Origin: Geobacteraceae bacterium
GTDB lineage: Bacteria > Desulfobacterota > Desulfuromonadia > Geobacterales > Geobacteraceae
DNA length: 64,000 nt
Direction: 5' to 3'
Assembly (NCBI GenBank): GCA_024281055.1
Contig: JAMXLF010000026.1
Coordinates: forward strand, 1 to 64,000
A program made the position numbers and the translations under genes. Of this stretch, positions 19,704 to 28,158 are shown piece after piece. The first letter of the stretch is position 1; each line of letters opens with the position of its first letter. The notes under the pieces were generated by a model that was not told the DNA's origin, made no database searches, and saw only the letters and a program-made list of their open reading frames with translations.

Positions 19704-20099
19704 ATGATTGGACTGGTACTCGTAACACATGCCGGACTGGCCCGTGAGCTTCTCACGGCAGCGGAGATGATCATGGGTAAAATCGAGCAGGCAGAGGCGG
19801 TTTGCATCGAGCCCGACGCCAAGGTCGAAGATATCCGCGAGGCCATAACCGGCGCCATCAGGACTGTGGCCGGAGGCCAGGTGATCATCATGACCGACAT
19901 GTTCGGCGGCACGCCGTCCAATATGAGTCTCTCTTTCTTAGAGGATAGCCGGGTTGAAGTGGTGACCGGCGTTAACCTGCCGATGGTGATCAAGTTCGTG
20001 TCGGACCGTGCGAAATGCCCTGTGGCCGAGCTGGCCGAACGGCTGAAAGTGTCCGGAAGGGAGAGCATACTCGTGGCAGGGGCCTACCTCAAAAAGTGA
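19704..20099 (+). CDS. Mannose-family PTS EIIA protein
   Basis: 131 residues, a complete EIIA-Man domain. It starts IGLVLVTHAGLARELL with the phosphorylatable His, and contains VIIMTDMFGGTPSNMS, the family's second signature. In sugar-using bacteria the domain is part of a permease; here no EIIB, IIC or IID genes are present, which suggests a regulatory acceptor for phosphate from HPr. The start follows rapZ by four bases. Its TGA stop lies in the first unit of a heptamer repeat element. Confidence 0.92.
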   Translation: MIGLVLVTHAGLARELLTAAEMIMGKIEQAEAVCIEPDAKVEDIREAITGAIRTVAGGQVIIMTDMFGGTPSNMSLSFLEDSRVEVVTGVNLPMVIKFVSDRAKCPVAELAERLKVSGRESILVAGAYLKK

Positions 20100-20170
20100 A
20101 TGGTGAAAGGTGAATAGCGAATAGTGAATAATGAAGGGTTTATATTCACCTTTCACCATTCACCCTTCAC
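20096..20170. repeat. Heptamer-armed inverted repeat (GTGAATN type)
   Basis: Six units of GTGAATA type (20096-20137), five bases, then four inverse units such as CATTCAC (20143-20170). The TGA of the EIIA gene is in the first unit. The element ends 19 bases before the HPr start. Confidence 0.85.
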
Positions 20171-20189
20171 GATTTTCAAAAAGGAGACT

Positions 20190-20456
20190 ATGCTCGCACA
20201 GGAATTTACCATCGTCAACAAGCTGGGGCTGCATGCCCGCGCCTCGGCCCTGCTGGTCAAGACCGCCAGCCAGTTCAAGTCGGATATCAGGATTGCCCGG
20301 GAAGGGGTTGAAGTGAACGGCAAGAGCATCATGGGCATCATGATGCTTGCCGCTGCCAAGGGGACCACCATCAGTGTGAAGGTTGAGGGTGAGGACGAAG
20401 CGGTGGCGATGGATGTGCTGGGAGAACTGATCAAGAATGGTTTTGGCGAAGACTGA
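20190..20456 (+). CDS. ptsH: Phosphocarrier protein HPr
   Basis: 88 residues, the standard HPr length. The active-site His is in NKLGLHARASALL (about residue 15), and the HPr-kinase target Ser in VNGKSIMGIMML (about residue 46). Both sites are intact, so it should serve enzyme I and HprK. The ATG at 20190 follows AAGGAG. Its 3' end overlaps the enzyme I gene by 20 bases. Confidence 0.95.
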   Translation: MLAQEFTIVNKLGLHARASALLVKTASQFKSDIRIAREGVEVNGKSIMGIMMLAAAKGTTISVKVEGEDEAVAMDVLGELIKNGFGED

Positions 20457-22200
20457 CAATTGGGTTCTCCAGGGGACCAGCGCCTCGCCCGGGATAGCCA
20501 TCGGCGTGGCGCGGATCACCGACCGCAGCCGGGTGGCGGTGGTGGAACGGGAGATAACCCCCGCCGAGGTTGCCGCCGAGGTGGCGCGCTTCAAAGCGGC
20601 ACTGGAAGCGGCAAAGGAGGAGCTGCAGTCAGTAAAGCAGCAGATCGCGGAACAGCGGGGGGCCGAGCACGTCTATGTGATCGACACGCACCTCCTGATT
20701 CTCCAGGACAGCATGCTCACCCGGGAAACCGTCGGTGCCATCGAAGGGGAGCGGGTCAACGCCGAGGCCGCCCTGCGCAGGACCCTGCAGAAATTCAAGG
20801 AGTTTTTTGCCGGCATCGAGGATGACTACCTGCGGGAGCGGAGCGGCGATGTGGAAACGGTCATCGAGCGGGTGCTTCGCTGCATGGTCGGGCAGCGGCA
20901 GCAGTCCCTCAATGACGTGGAAGGGAAGGCGATCATCGTCGCCCACGATCTCTCTCCCGCCGATGTCCTTCTCATCGACAAGTCCAAGGTGATCGGCTTT
21001 GTCACCGACCTGGGGGGAAAGACGTCCCACTCGGCCATTCTCGCCCGGGCACTGGAGATTCCGGCGGTGGTTGGGCTTGAGCGAGCTACCGGCGAAATCG
21101 ACGACGGAGACGTTCTCATTATCGACGGCGGAGCCGGGGTGGTGGTGGTAAACCCCGACCAGGAAGTCTTCCGCGATTATCTGAAGCGCAAGCAGCATTA
21201 CGAATACCAGGAGCGCGAGCTCCTGAAGCTCCGGGACCTCCCCGCCGAGACCACCGACGGCTGCCGCATCCTCCTCAAGGGGAACGTGGAGTTTCCCGAA
21301 GAAATTCCTTCCCTCAAGGTACACGGCGCCGAGGGGATCGGCCTGTACCGGACGGAGATGCTTTTCTTCAACCGGGAGGAACTTCCCGGCGAAGAGGAGC
21401 AGTTTGCGGCTTACGCCGCCGTCGTCAAGGCGATGGCGCCCCAACCGGTCACCATCCGCACCCTCGACGTAGGGGGTGACAAATTCGTCGCCGACCTGAA
21501 CCTGGCGGACGAGCTGAACCCGGCGCTGGGCCTGCGGGCCATCCGCCTGTCGCTTCGCCAGCCGGAAACGTTCAAACCACAGCTTCGCGCGATTCTGCGC
21601 GCCTCCGCCCTGGGGAAGGTGCGGATCTTCTTCCCGATGGTTTCGGGAGTGGCCGAGATCCGGGCGGTCAAGGCCCTTCTTGAAGAAGCCAAGGCCGAGC
21701 TTCGCCGGGAAGGGCTCCCCTTCGACGAGGGGGTCGAGATCGGCATCATGATCGAAATTCCATCGGCGGTCATCATTGCCGACCTCCTTGCCCGCGAAGT
21801 CGATTTTTTCAGCGTCGGCACCAACGACCTGATCCAGTACTCGCTCGCCATCGACCGGACCAACGAGCACCTCTCGCACCTCTATGAGCCGCTCCATCCG
21901 GCGGTGCTGCGCTCCCTCAAAATGGTGGTGGACGCCGCCCATGCCGCCGGCATCGATGCCTGCATGTGCGGCGAGATGGCGGGGGAAGCTGAGTATCTGC
22001 CGATCCTTCTCGGACTCGGCTTTGATGAGCTCTCCATGAACGCCATCTCCCTCCTCCGGGTCAAGAAGATCCTGCGCCGCTGCTCCCGGCACGAGGCGGA
22101 GAAGCTCGTGGCCCGCGCCCTCGGCTTTCCCACCGCCACCGAAGTCGAGTCGTTCCTTAAAGGGGAGATCGTCGCCCACTACGCGGAGAGCTTCGACTAG
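20437..22200 (+). CDS. ptsI: PTS enzyme I
   Basis: 587 residues, full-length enzyme I. It autophosphorylates from phosphoenolpyruvate and passes phosphate to HPr. The N-terminal swivelling domain has the active His near residue 198 in LGGKTSHSAILARALEIP. The TIM-barrel PEP-binding part has GIGLYRTEMLFF, TIRTLDVGGDKF, SVGTNDLIQY and the catalytic Cys in GIDACMCGEMAG. The ATG at 20437 is inside the HPr gene; overlap suggests translational coupling. With no sugar permease in the operon, the chain enzyme I - HPr - two EIIA proteins looks purely regulatory. Confidence 0.96.
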   Translation: MVLAKTDNWVLQGTSASPGIAIGVARITDRSRVAVVEREITPAEVAAEVARFKAALEAAKEELQSVKQQIAEQRGAEHVYVIDTHLLILQDSMLTRETVGAIEGERVNAEAALRRTLQKFKEFFAGIEDDYLRERSGDVETVIERVLRCMVGQRQQSLNDVEGKAIIVAHDLSPADVLLIDKSKVIGFVTDLGGKTSHSAILARALEIPAVVGLERATGEIDDGDVLIIDGGAGVVVVNPDQEVFRDYLKRKQHYEYQERELLKLRDLPAETTDGCRILLKGNVEFPEEIPSLKVHGAEGIGLYRTEMLFFNREELPGEEEQFAAYAAVVKAMAPQPVTIRTLDVGGDKFVADLNLADELNPALGLRAIRLSLRQPETFKPQLRAILRASALGKVRIFFPMVSGVAEIRAVKALLEEAKAELRREGLPFDEGVEIGIMIEIPSAVIIADLLAREVDFFSVGTNDLIQYSLAIDRTNEHLSHLYEPLHPAVLRSLKMVVDAAHAAGIDACMCGEMAGEAEYLPILLGLGFDELSMNAISLLRVKKILRRCSRHEAEKLVARALGFPTATEVESFLKGEIVAHYAESFD

Positions 22201-22223
22201 CCTGCGCCCTCCCTTTTTCTCCC

Positions 22224-22253
22224 TTGACAAACGTGCTGGCGAAAAGCTATAAA
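22224..22253 (+). promoter_or_regulatory. Sigma-70 promoter of metK
   Basis: TTGACA (22224-22229), an 18-base spacer, and TATAAA (22248-22253), about 58 bases before the start codon. No SAM riboswitch is recognisable in the leader. Confidence 0.7.
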
Positions 22254-22311
22254 ATACAGTCCTGTCAAACGCTTGTCGTTGGTTTTACCCATAATTGAGG
22301 AGGAATATTTC

Positions 22312-23481
22312 ATGGAGATGAAGGACTACATTTTCAGCTCGGAATCGGTGTCCGAGGGACACCCCGACAAGGTCGCCGACCAGATTTCCGACGCTGTTCT
22401 CGATGCCATTCTCGTCCAGGACCCGAGGGCCCGGGTGGCGTGCGAAACCCTCGTGACCACCGGCATGGTGGTGCTTGCCGGCGAGATCACCACCACCGCC
22501 GTTGTCGACTATTCGAAGATCGCCCGGGAAACCATCCGGGAGATCGGCTACAATGACTCGGCCATGGGCTTCGACTGGGAGACCTGCGCGGTTCTCACCT
22601 CCATCGACAAGCAGTCGCCGGACATCTCCCAGGGGGTTACCGAGGGGGAAGGGCTCTATAAGGAGCAGGGCGCTGGCGACCAGGGGATCATGTTCGGCTA
22701 TGCCTGCAACGAGACCCCGCAACTCATGCCCATGACCATCCTCCTCTCCCACCAGCTTGTCAAGAAGCTCGCCGATGTCCGCAAGGCCGGCGTTCTCGGG
22801 TTTCTTCGCCCCGACTCCAAGTCCCAGGTCTCCATCGAGTACGTGAACAAGAAACCGGTCCGGGTCGATACCGTGGTCATCTCCTCCCAGCACACCCCTG
22901 AAGTGACCCATGAAAATATAAAGGAAGGCATCATCGAGGAAGTCATCAAGAAAGTTGTTCCCGCCGAGCTGATCGACGCGAAGACCCGGTTTCTCATCAA
23001 CCCCACCGGCCGGTTCGTCGTCGGCGGGCCCATGGGGGACTGCGGGCTCACCGGACGCAAGATCATCGTCGACAGCTACGGCGGCCACGGTGCCCATGGC
23101 GGCGGCGCCTTCTCCGGCAAAGACCCCTCCAAGGTAGACCGCTCAGCCGCCTACATGGGACGTTACGTGGCCAAGAACCTGGTGGCCGCTGGTCTCTGCG
23201 ACAAGTGCGAGGTGCAGGTGGCCTACGCCATCGGCGTGGCCGAGCCGGTCTCGGTCATGGTCGACACCGCCGGCACCGGCAAGATCCCGGCAAGCCGCAT
23301 GGCCCAGATCATCCGCGAGGTCTTCGACCTCCGACCCCGCGCCATCATAGAACAGCTGGACCTGCTGCGCCCCATCTACCGGAAGACCGCGGCCTACGGC
23401 CATTTCGGCCGCGAGCTGCCGGAATTCGTCTGGGAGCGGACGGACAAGGTGGCCGCGATCAGGGAGAAAGCGGGGCTTTAA
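22312..23481 (+). CDS. metK: S-adenosylmethionine synthetase
   Basis: 389 residues. It makes S-adenosylmethionine from ATP and methionine. Signatures: the N-terminal [20 protein letters not shown], the hexapeptide region [13 protein letters not shown], and the glycine-rich [16 protein letters not shown]. The ATG at 22312 (MEMKDYIF) follows GAGGAGG; a second ATG at 22318 is possible. A strong promoter stands upstream, so it is a separate transcription unit from ptsI. It ends at a heptamer element that encloses a terminator. Confidence 0.97.
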   Translation: MEMKDYIFSSESVSEGHPDKVADQISDAVLDAILVQDPRARVACETLVTTGMVVLAGEITTTAVVDYSKIARETIREIGYNDSAMGFDWETCAVLTSIDKQSPDISQGVTEGEGLYKEQGAGDQGIMFGYACNETPQLMPMTILLSHQLVKKLADVRKAGVLGFLRPDSKSQVSIEYVNKKPVRVDTVVISSQHTPEVTHENIKEGIIEEVIKKVVPAELIDAKTRFLINPTGRFVVGGPMGDCGLTGRKIIVDSYGGHGAHGGGAFSGKDPSKVDRSAAYMGRYVAKNLVAAGLCDKCEVQVAYAIGVAEPVSVMVDTAGTGKIPASRMAQIIREVFDLRPRAIIEQLDLLRPIYRKTAAYGHFGRELPEFVWERTDKVAAIREKAGL

Positions 23482-23486
23482 AGGCA

Positions 23487-23584
23487 GTTATGAGTTATAA
23501 GTTTTGAGTTAGAACCTGGCACTTCAAACGAAAGGCCGGCTGGATTACCAGTCGGCCTTTTTCGTTTAACTAAGAACTCAAAAC
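23487..23584. repeat. Heptamer-armed inverted repeat enclosing a terminator (GTTNTGA type)
   Basis: Four units such as GTTATGA and GTTTTGA (23487-23514), then, 49 bases later, three inverse units such as TCAAAAC (23564-23584). A strong Rho-independent hairpin stands between the arms. It separates convergent metK (+) and the two-component regulator (-). Confidence 0.75.
23530..23562. terminator. Bidirectional Rho-independent terminator after metK
   Basis: Stem AAAGGCCGGCTGG with CCAGTCGGCCTTT (one mismatch), short ATTA loop, followed by TTT on the plus strand and by a T-rich run on the minus strand. Confidence 0.88.
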
Positions 23585-24294
23585 TATTCTCGCGCGGAGC
23601 GCGAGAACCGGTACCCCACACCCCGCACGGTCTGGAAGAAGACCGGCTTTGCCGGGTTCGGTTCGAAGTACTTGCGCAGGCGGACGATGAAGTTGTCGAG
23701 GGTCCGGGTCTCGGTATCGGAGGCGTAGCCCCAGACCGTTTCCAGGATGGTGTGGCGCGGGATAGTCTCCCCTTCTTTCTGGAAGAAGAGGGCAAGCATC
23801 CTGACCTCCAGATCGGTCAGGTCTATCTCCCCTTGGGCGGTCCTGGCGCGGTAGGAGAGGAGGTAGACCTCGTTGTCGCCGAACCGGTACCCTTCTTCCA
23901 CCGGCTCCGGACGGTACCAGGACGAGCGGCGAAGCATCCCCTCGACCCGGAGCAGAAACTCGGAAAGGGAGAAGGGCTTGACCAGATAGTCGTCTGCCCC
24001 GCTAGCCAGACCGGTGATCCGGTCTCCTTCTCCGGCCCGCGCGGTGAGGATGAGAATGGGGACCTTGGCGTCCATTTTCCGGATGTTGCGGCAGACCGCG
24101 AAGCCGTCCATCCCCGGCAGCATCACATCGAGGATGATGAGGGCGAAACGGTCGTACTTCAGCCGTTCGAGAGCCTCCTCACCGCTTTCCACGTGGTTGA
24201 CCCGGTGTCCCTCCTGCTCCAGGTTGAAGCAAATCCCCCGCGCCAGGTGCATTTCATCTTCGACCAGAAGAATATGAGGTTTTTCTTCAGGCAT
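23584..24294 (-). CDS. OmpR/PhoB-family response regulator
   Basis: 236 residues. An N-terminal receiver has the acidic pair in LLVEDEMH, phospho-acceptor Asp near 54 in LIILDVMLPGMDG, and Lys in YLVKPFS. The C-terminal winged helix ends with TRTLDNFIVRLRKYF and FFQTVRGVGYRFS. It is transcribed after the histidine kinase, overlapping it by eight bases, so they form a kinase-regulator pair. The pair is divergent from the exopolysaccharide cluster at 25460 and may regulate it (inference from position). Confidence 0.93.
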   Translation of the reverse strand: MPEEKPHILLVEDEMHLARGICFNLEQEGHRVNHVESGEEALERLKYDRFALIILDVMLPGMDGFAVCRNIRKMDAKVPILILTARAGEGDRITGLASGADDYLVKPFSLSEFLLRVEGMLRRSSWYRPEPVEEGYRFGDNEVYLLSYRARTAQGEIDLTDLEVRMLALFFQKEGETIPRHTILETVWGYASDTETRTLDNFIVRLRKYFEPNPAKPVFFQTVRGVGYRFSRSARE

Positions 24295-25243
24295 GTTTCA
24301 CCTTCTCCTCGGCGAGAGGCAGAGTTATTATAAATGTGCACCCCTTTCCTTCCCCCTCGCTCGTTACCGTGATCTTCCCTCCATGCTCGCTGATGACCGA
24401 TTTGACGATATAAAGACCGAGTCCGGTGCCGCGGATACTCTCTCCGTGGCGGCGGACCCGGTAAAACCTCCGGAACACCCGCTTCAGGTCGGCCGTGGCA
24501 AGCCCGATTCCCTTGTCCTGGAAGGTGAGGATGCAGCGTTTTCCCTGTTGCTGCAAGGTGATCCTGATCTCCGGCGAGGCGGGACTGTAGAGGACAGCGT
24601 TTTCGAAGAGATTGCGCAATGCCGTCTGCATCCCTTCCGCATCGGTTGCTATCTTGATCCCCGGCTCTGCCTCGACGGTGATGCTGCCTCCCTCCGGCAG
24701 TTTTTCCCGCTTCCTGGCCGCAAAATCAGCGATGAAGGCCGAAAAGTCGATGACCGTGCTGGCGGTGGCGCGTCGTCGCTGTTCGAGCCGAGCCGCCATG
24801 AGCAGGTTGCTGATCAGGTTGTTGAGCCGTTCGGTGTCGGCGAGCATGGTGTCGAGAAACCGCTCCAGCTTCTCCGGCGAGGGCTTGCGGAGGCGGATTG
24901 TTTCAAGGTGAAGCTGGATGGAGGCGAGCGGCGATTTGAGCTCGTGAGTGACCTGGGAGATGACATCCTTCTGCTCCCGGTACAGGGCGGACTGCCGGCG
25001 CCAGTAGAGAAAGATCACATAGACCCCGGCGAGGATGGCGAGGAGGAGGGCAAGTCCTCCCACGAGCACGGGCCAGCCGAAGCCGTGCGTCACCAGATCC
25101 GGCCGGTAGCGTTCGGTCAGCTGGCGGAGTTCTTTGTGCCGCACCACGAACCAGTAGATCCAGAAGACGACGAGAAGGACCCAGATCAGCTGGATGCCGA
25201 TAAAGGCGATGAGGGGGTGGGTAATTTTGCGAAGCCACTTCAT
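24287..25243 (-). CDS. Membrane sensor histidine kinase
   Basis: 318 residues. Two transmembrane helices (about 9-32, LIAFIGIQLIWVLLVVFWIYW, and about 58-80) enclose a short external loop of about 25 residues. The HisKA H-box is VISQVTHELKSPLASIQL. The ATPase domain has the N box NLFENAVLYS, G1 DKGIGLA, and G2 GTGLGLYIVKS. The ATG at 25243 (MKWLRKITH) is preferred since an AGAAAG site precedes it and the longer frame has no family support. With so small an outside loop it may sense membrane state or a partner. It is the likely kinase for the regulator at 23584. Confidence 0.9.
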   Translation of the reverse strand: MKWLRKITHPLIAFIGIQLIWVLLVVFWIYWFVVRHKELRQLTERYRPDLVTHGFGWPVLVGGLALLLAILAGVYVIFLYWRRQSALYREQKDVISQVTHELKSPLASIQLHLETIRLRKPSPEKLERFLDTMLADTERLNNLISNLLMAARLEQRRRATASTVIDFSAFIADFAARKREKLPEGGSITVEAEPGIKIATDAEGMQTALRNLFENAVLYSPASPEIRITLQQQGKRCILTFQDKGIGLATADLKRVFRRFYRVRRHGESIRGTGLGLYIVKSVISEHGGKITVTSEGEGKGCTFIITLPLAEEKVKHA

Positions 25244-25360
25244 ATCTTTCTGTGTAACACCGAATTTATGTCGATGCAATAGATAGTTTGGCATTCCGAT
25301 GCTTCGCGAAACCGTGAGCAGACCTGTCATCGTTGCGCCTTTTTTGACACTCTCCGCCAC

Positions 25361-25388
25361 TGGACATAAGGGTTTTTTGCTCTATACT
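25361..25388 (+). promoter_or_regulatory. Sigma-70 promoter of the exopolysaccharide cluster
   Basis: TGGACA (25361-25366), a 16-base spacer, and TATACT (25383-25388), about 70 bases before the exporter start. Confidence 0.55.
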
Positions 25389-25459
25389 CTTACAATAACC
25401 GCCCAACATGCCGGCAAACTGCCTTGAGGTTAACAGTTTACAATAAAGGGAGAATCTTC

Positions 25460-28033
25460 TTGAAACTAGGTAATCGGGCCTTTGGGGCCATCCTCTGCGG
25501 TATGATCGCGTTTTCGGGCAGCATCGGGGTATGCGCCGAAGCAACTCCTGCTTTACTCCAGCAGAGATCGGCAAACCAGTCTGCCCCTCTTCCAGCCACA
25601 CCGCCGGGGTCAGTTCCCGTGCTCACCTCGCAAGGCCCTGCGCAGGGGGCCAAGAACAGCGTCTCTCCGAACTCGAAGGTGGAGCCGGGAGCCGAGGCCG
25701 GTACCCAGCCCGCCAAAACCGCGGGTGAAGGGACGGCCCTGAGCCCCCCGGCTGAAGTGTCCCCCATCGAAAAGGCCTTGACAGCGGATGGTAAGGGTGT
25801 CGAAAATGCCCGACCCCAGCCGTATCAGGTAACCGGCTTGACCCAGTTCGGCTACAATTTCTTCAGGCCGGGAGGGGCAGGCTTTGCTCCCCTTACCGAT
25901 ATCCCGGTCGGACCCGATTACGTTGTCGGCCCCGGGGACCGGATCGTCCTCAACCTCTGGGGGAGTGTCGAAGGGACCCATGAGCTCGAGGTGAACCGCA
26001 GCGGGGAAATCGTTCTCCCCAGGGTGGGGAGCGTCCGGGTGTGGGGGCTTACCTTCGGCAGGCTTCCGGATGTCATCAGGTCCAATCTGGCAAGGGTGTT
26101 CAAGGATTTCGACCTGAGCGTCACCATGGGGAAACTGCGGCTCATCAAGGTGTTCGTGGTCGGGGAGGTGAAAGCCCCCGGCGACTACAGCATCAGCTCG
26201 CTTTCCACACTCATCAACGCCCTCAGCGCCGCCGGGGGACCGCTGAAGAGCGGCAGCCTCCGGGCTATCCAGGTAAAACGGGGGGGCAAGCTCGTCGAAA
26301 CCGTCGATCTCTACGATTTTTTCCTCAAGGGTGACAAGAGCAAGGATATCCGCCTCCAACCGGGGGATACCGTCTTTGTCCCCGTCATCGGCCGGGTTGC
26401 CGGAATCGCCGGCAACGTACGGCGATCAGCCATTTACGAACTCAGGGATGAGAAGAGCCTGAGCGATCTCCTCGCCCTGGCCGAAGGGCTCCTTCCCACG
26501 GGTTACCTCCAGAGGGTCCAGATATCACGGGTCGAGGCCCATGCCAAGAATGTGGTGGCCGACTTCAACATCGATCCGAAAATAACGGGAAAATCCCTCG
26601 ACCAGAATCTGGATGCCATACGGATCCAGGATATGGACCTCGTCAAGATATTTCCCATCGATACGACACTGCGTGACCACGTAAGACTGAGCGGCTACGT
26701 GCTTCGTCCCGGCGACTATGCCCTCAAGCCGGGGATGCGCCTGAGCGAGCTGTTGCCGAAGGACAACCTCCTCCCCGAGTACTACACGGAGGCTGCCGAA
26801 ATAACCCGTCTGTACCCTCCGGATTATCACCCGGAAGTCATCTTCGTCAACCTGGGTCGGGCGTTCGGGGGTGACCCCCGGCAGGATCTGGAGCTCAAGG
26901 AATTCGACCAGGTGCGTGTGTTCTCGCGCTGGGAGATGGAAGATATGCCCAAGGTCAGGGTAAACGGGGAAGTGCAGCGGCCGGGTGAATACCGACTCTA
27001 CGACCGGATGACGGTCTATGACCTCCTCATGGAAGCGGGCAATCTCAAAATAACCGCCTATACGAAAAATGCAGAACTGACGCGCATCAAGAAATCCGGA
27101 GAATCGGTGTCGTCGTACCCCATCAACATCAATCTGGAGGGAGTGTTCCAGGGGAACCCGAAGGACAATCTCGTGCTCGCTCCCTTTGACGAGCTGAGCA
27201 TCAGGAAGATCCCCAACTGGTCCGAAGAGAAGGAACGGTATGTCTCTCTCCAGGGAGAGGTGCAGTTTCCCGGGGTCTATCCCATTTATAAGGGGGAACG
27301 GCTGAGCGCGGTCATCGAGAGGGCCGGGGGCTTCACCGAAAAGGCTTATCTCCGGGGGGCCAAGTTCACCCGCAAATCGTTGCAGGAGGAGCAACAAAAA
27401 CGGATGGACGAGATGATCGCCCGGACCGAACAGGACATCCTGAAGAAACAGGGAGAGCTCGCCTCGGTCGCGGCCTCCAAGGAAGAGCTGGAAAGCACGA
27501 AAGCCGCATTGGAAGGGCTGATGAAGGGGCTGGAGAAATTGAAGGCGGCCAAGGCAGAAGGGCGGATGGTCATCAACCTGGTGCAGCTGGAAAAATTCAA
27601 GAACAGCACGTTCGACATAGAGCTGGAAGGGGGCGATACGTTGCTTGTCCCCCGGGCACCCCAATCCGTCAACGTGATGGGGCAGGTTTACAATCCGACC
27701 TCCATCATCTTCGTGCCGGGGAAAAGCGCCTCCTACTACCTTGACAAATCCGGCGGCTCCACCAGGGATGGCGAGGATGGCGAGATGTACATCGTCAAAG
27801 CCGACGGCACGGTATTCAGCAGGCAGCAGAGCTCCCTCGGTTTCCACTGGGACGACAACGCGGGCACCTGGAACTTCGGCACCTTCCTTTCCACGAAGAT
27901 GGGGCCGGGAGATACCCTGATCGTGCCGCAGAAGCTGGAGAGGATCGCCTGGATGCGGGAGATCAAGGACATCACCACCATTCTCGGGAATCTGGCGCTC
28001 ACCGCCGGGATAGTGATCGCGGCGGGGCTATAA
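25460..28033 (+). CDS. Polysaccharide export protein with multiple SLBB domains
   Basis: 857 residues, far longer than Wza (about 380). It has a signal peptide (MKLGNRAFGAILCGMIAFSG, cut near CAEA), a Pro/Ala-rich segment, a Poly_export domain beginning YVVGPGDRIVLNLWGS, and several SLBB-type repeats (for example VFVVGEVKAPGDYSISSLST, VSLQGEVQFPGVYPIYKGER, VNVMGQVYNPTSIIF). A Lys/Glu-rich coiled coil spans about 655-715. No lipobox Cys is seen. A TTG at 25460 preceded by GGGAGA gives the best signal peptide. It probably forms the outer-membrane or periplasmic channel for the polysaccharide made by the next genes. Confidence 0.9.
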   Translation: MKLGNRAFGAILCGMIAFSGSIGVCAEATPALLQQRSANQSAPLPATPPGSVPVLTSQGPAQGAKNSVSPNSKVEPGAEAGTQPAKTAGEGTALSPPAEVSPIEKALTADGKGVENARPQPYQVTGLTQFGYNFFRPGGAGFAPLTDIPVGPDYVVGPGDRIVLNLWGSVEGTHELEVNRSGEIVLPRVGSVRVWGLTFGRLPDVIRSNLARVFKDFDLSVTMGKLRLIKVFVVGEVKAPGDYSISSLSTLINALSAAGGPLKSGSLRAIQVKRGGKLVETVDLYDFFLKGDKSKDIRLQPGDTVFVPVIGRVAGIAGNVRRSAIYELRDEKSLSDLLALAEGLLPTGYLQRVQISRVEAHAKNVVADFNIDPKITGKSLDQNLDAIRIQDMDLVKIFPIDTTLRDHVRLSGYVLRPGDYALKPGMRLSELLPKDNLLPEYYTEAAEITRLYPPDYHPEVIFVNLGRAFGGDPRQDLELKEFDQVRVFSRWEMEDMPKVRVNGEVQRPGEYRLYDRMTVYDLLMEAGNLKITAYTKNAELTRIKKSGESVSSYPININLEGVFQGNPKDNLVLAPFDELSIRKIPNWSEEKERYVSLQGEVQFPGVYPIYKGERLSAVIERAGGFTEKAYLRGAKFTRKSLQEEQQKRMDEMIARTEQDILKKQGELASVAASKEELESTKAALEGLMKGLEKLKAAKAEGRMVINLVQLEKFKNSTFDIELEGGDTLLVPRAPQSVNVMGQVYNPTSIIFVPGKSASYYLDKSGGSTRDGEDGEMYIVKADGTVFSRQQSSLGFHWDDNAGTWNFGTFLSTKMGPGDTLIVPQKLERIAWMREIKDITTILGNLALTAGIVIAAGL

Positions 28034-28037
28034 GCAG

Positions 28038-28158
28038 GTTCAATGTTCGATGTTCGAAGTTCCAAAACATAGAAACGCAGCAGAGTCATAAGCAGGAGTG
28101 AAAATGCAACACTATACGGAAGCTAACAACCTCGAACCTCGAACATCGAACATCGAAC
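28038..28158. repeat. Heptamer-armed inverted repeat (GTTCGAN type), right arm translated
   Basis: Four units of GTTCGAT type (28038-28065), 65 bases, then four inverse units NTCGAAC (28131-28158). The right arm is inside the Wzz-like coding region and is translated as LEPRTSNIE near the N-terminus. Confidence 0.85.

Noticed and set aside
22201-22311. A SAM riboswitch before metK
   Set aside because: The leader is about 50 bases and lacks the conserved SAM-I or SAM-II elements; a plain sigma-70 promoter is enough.
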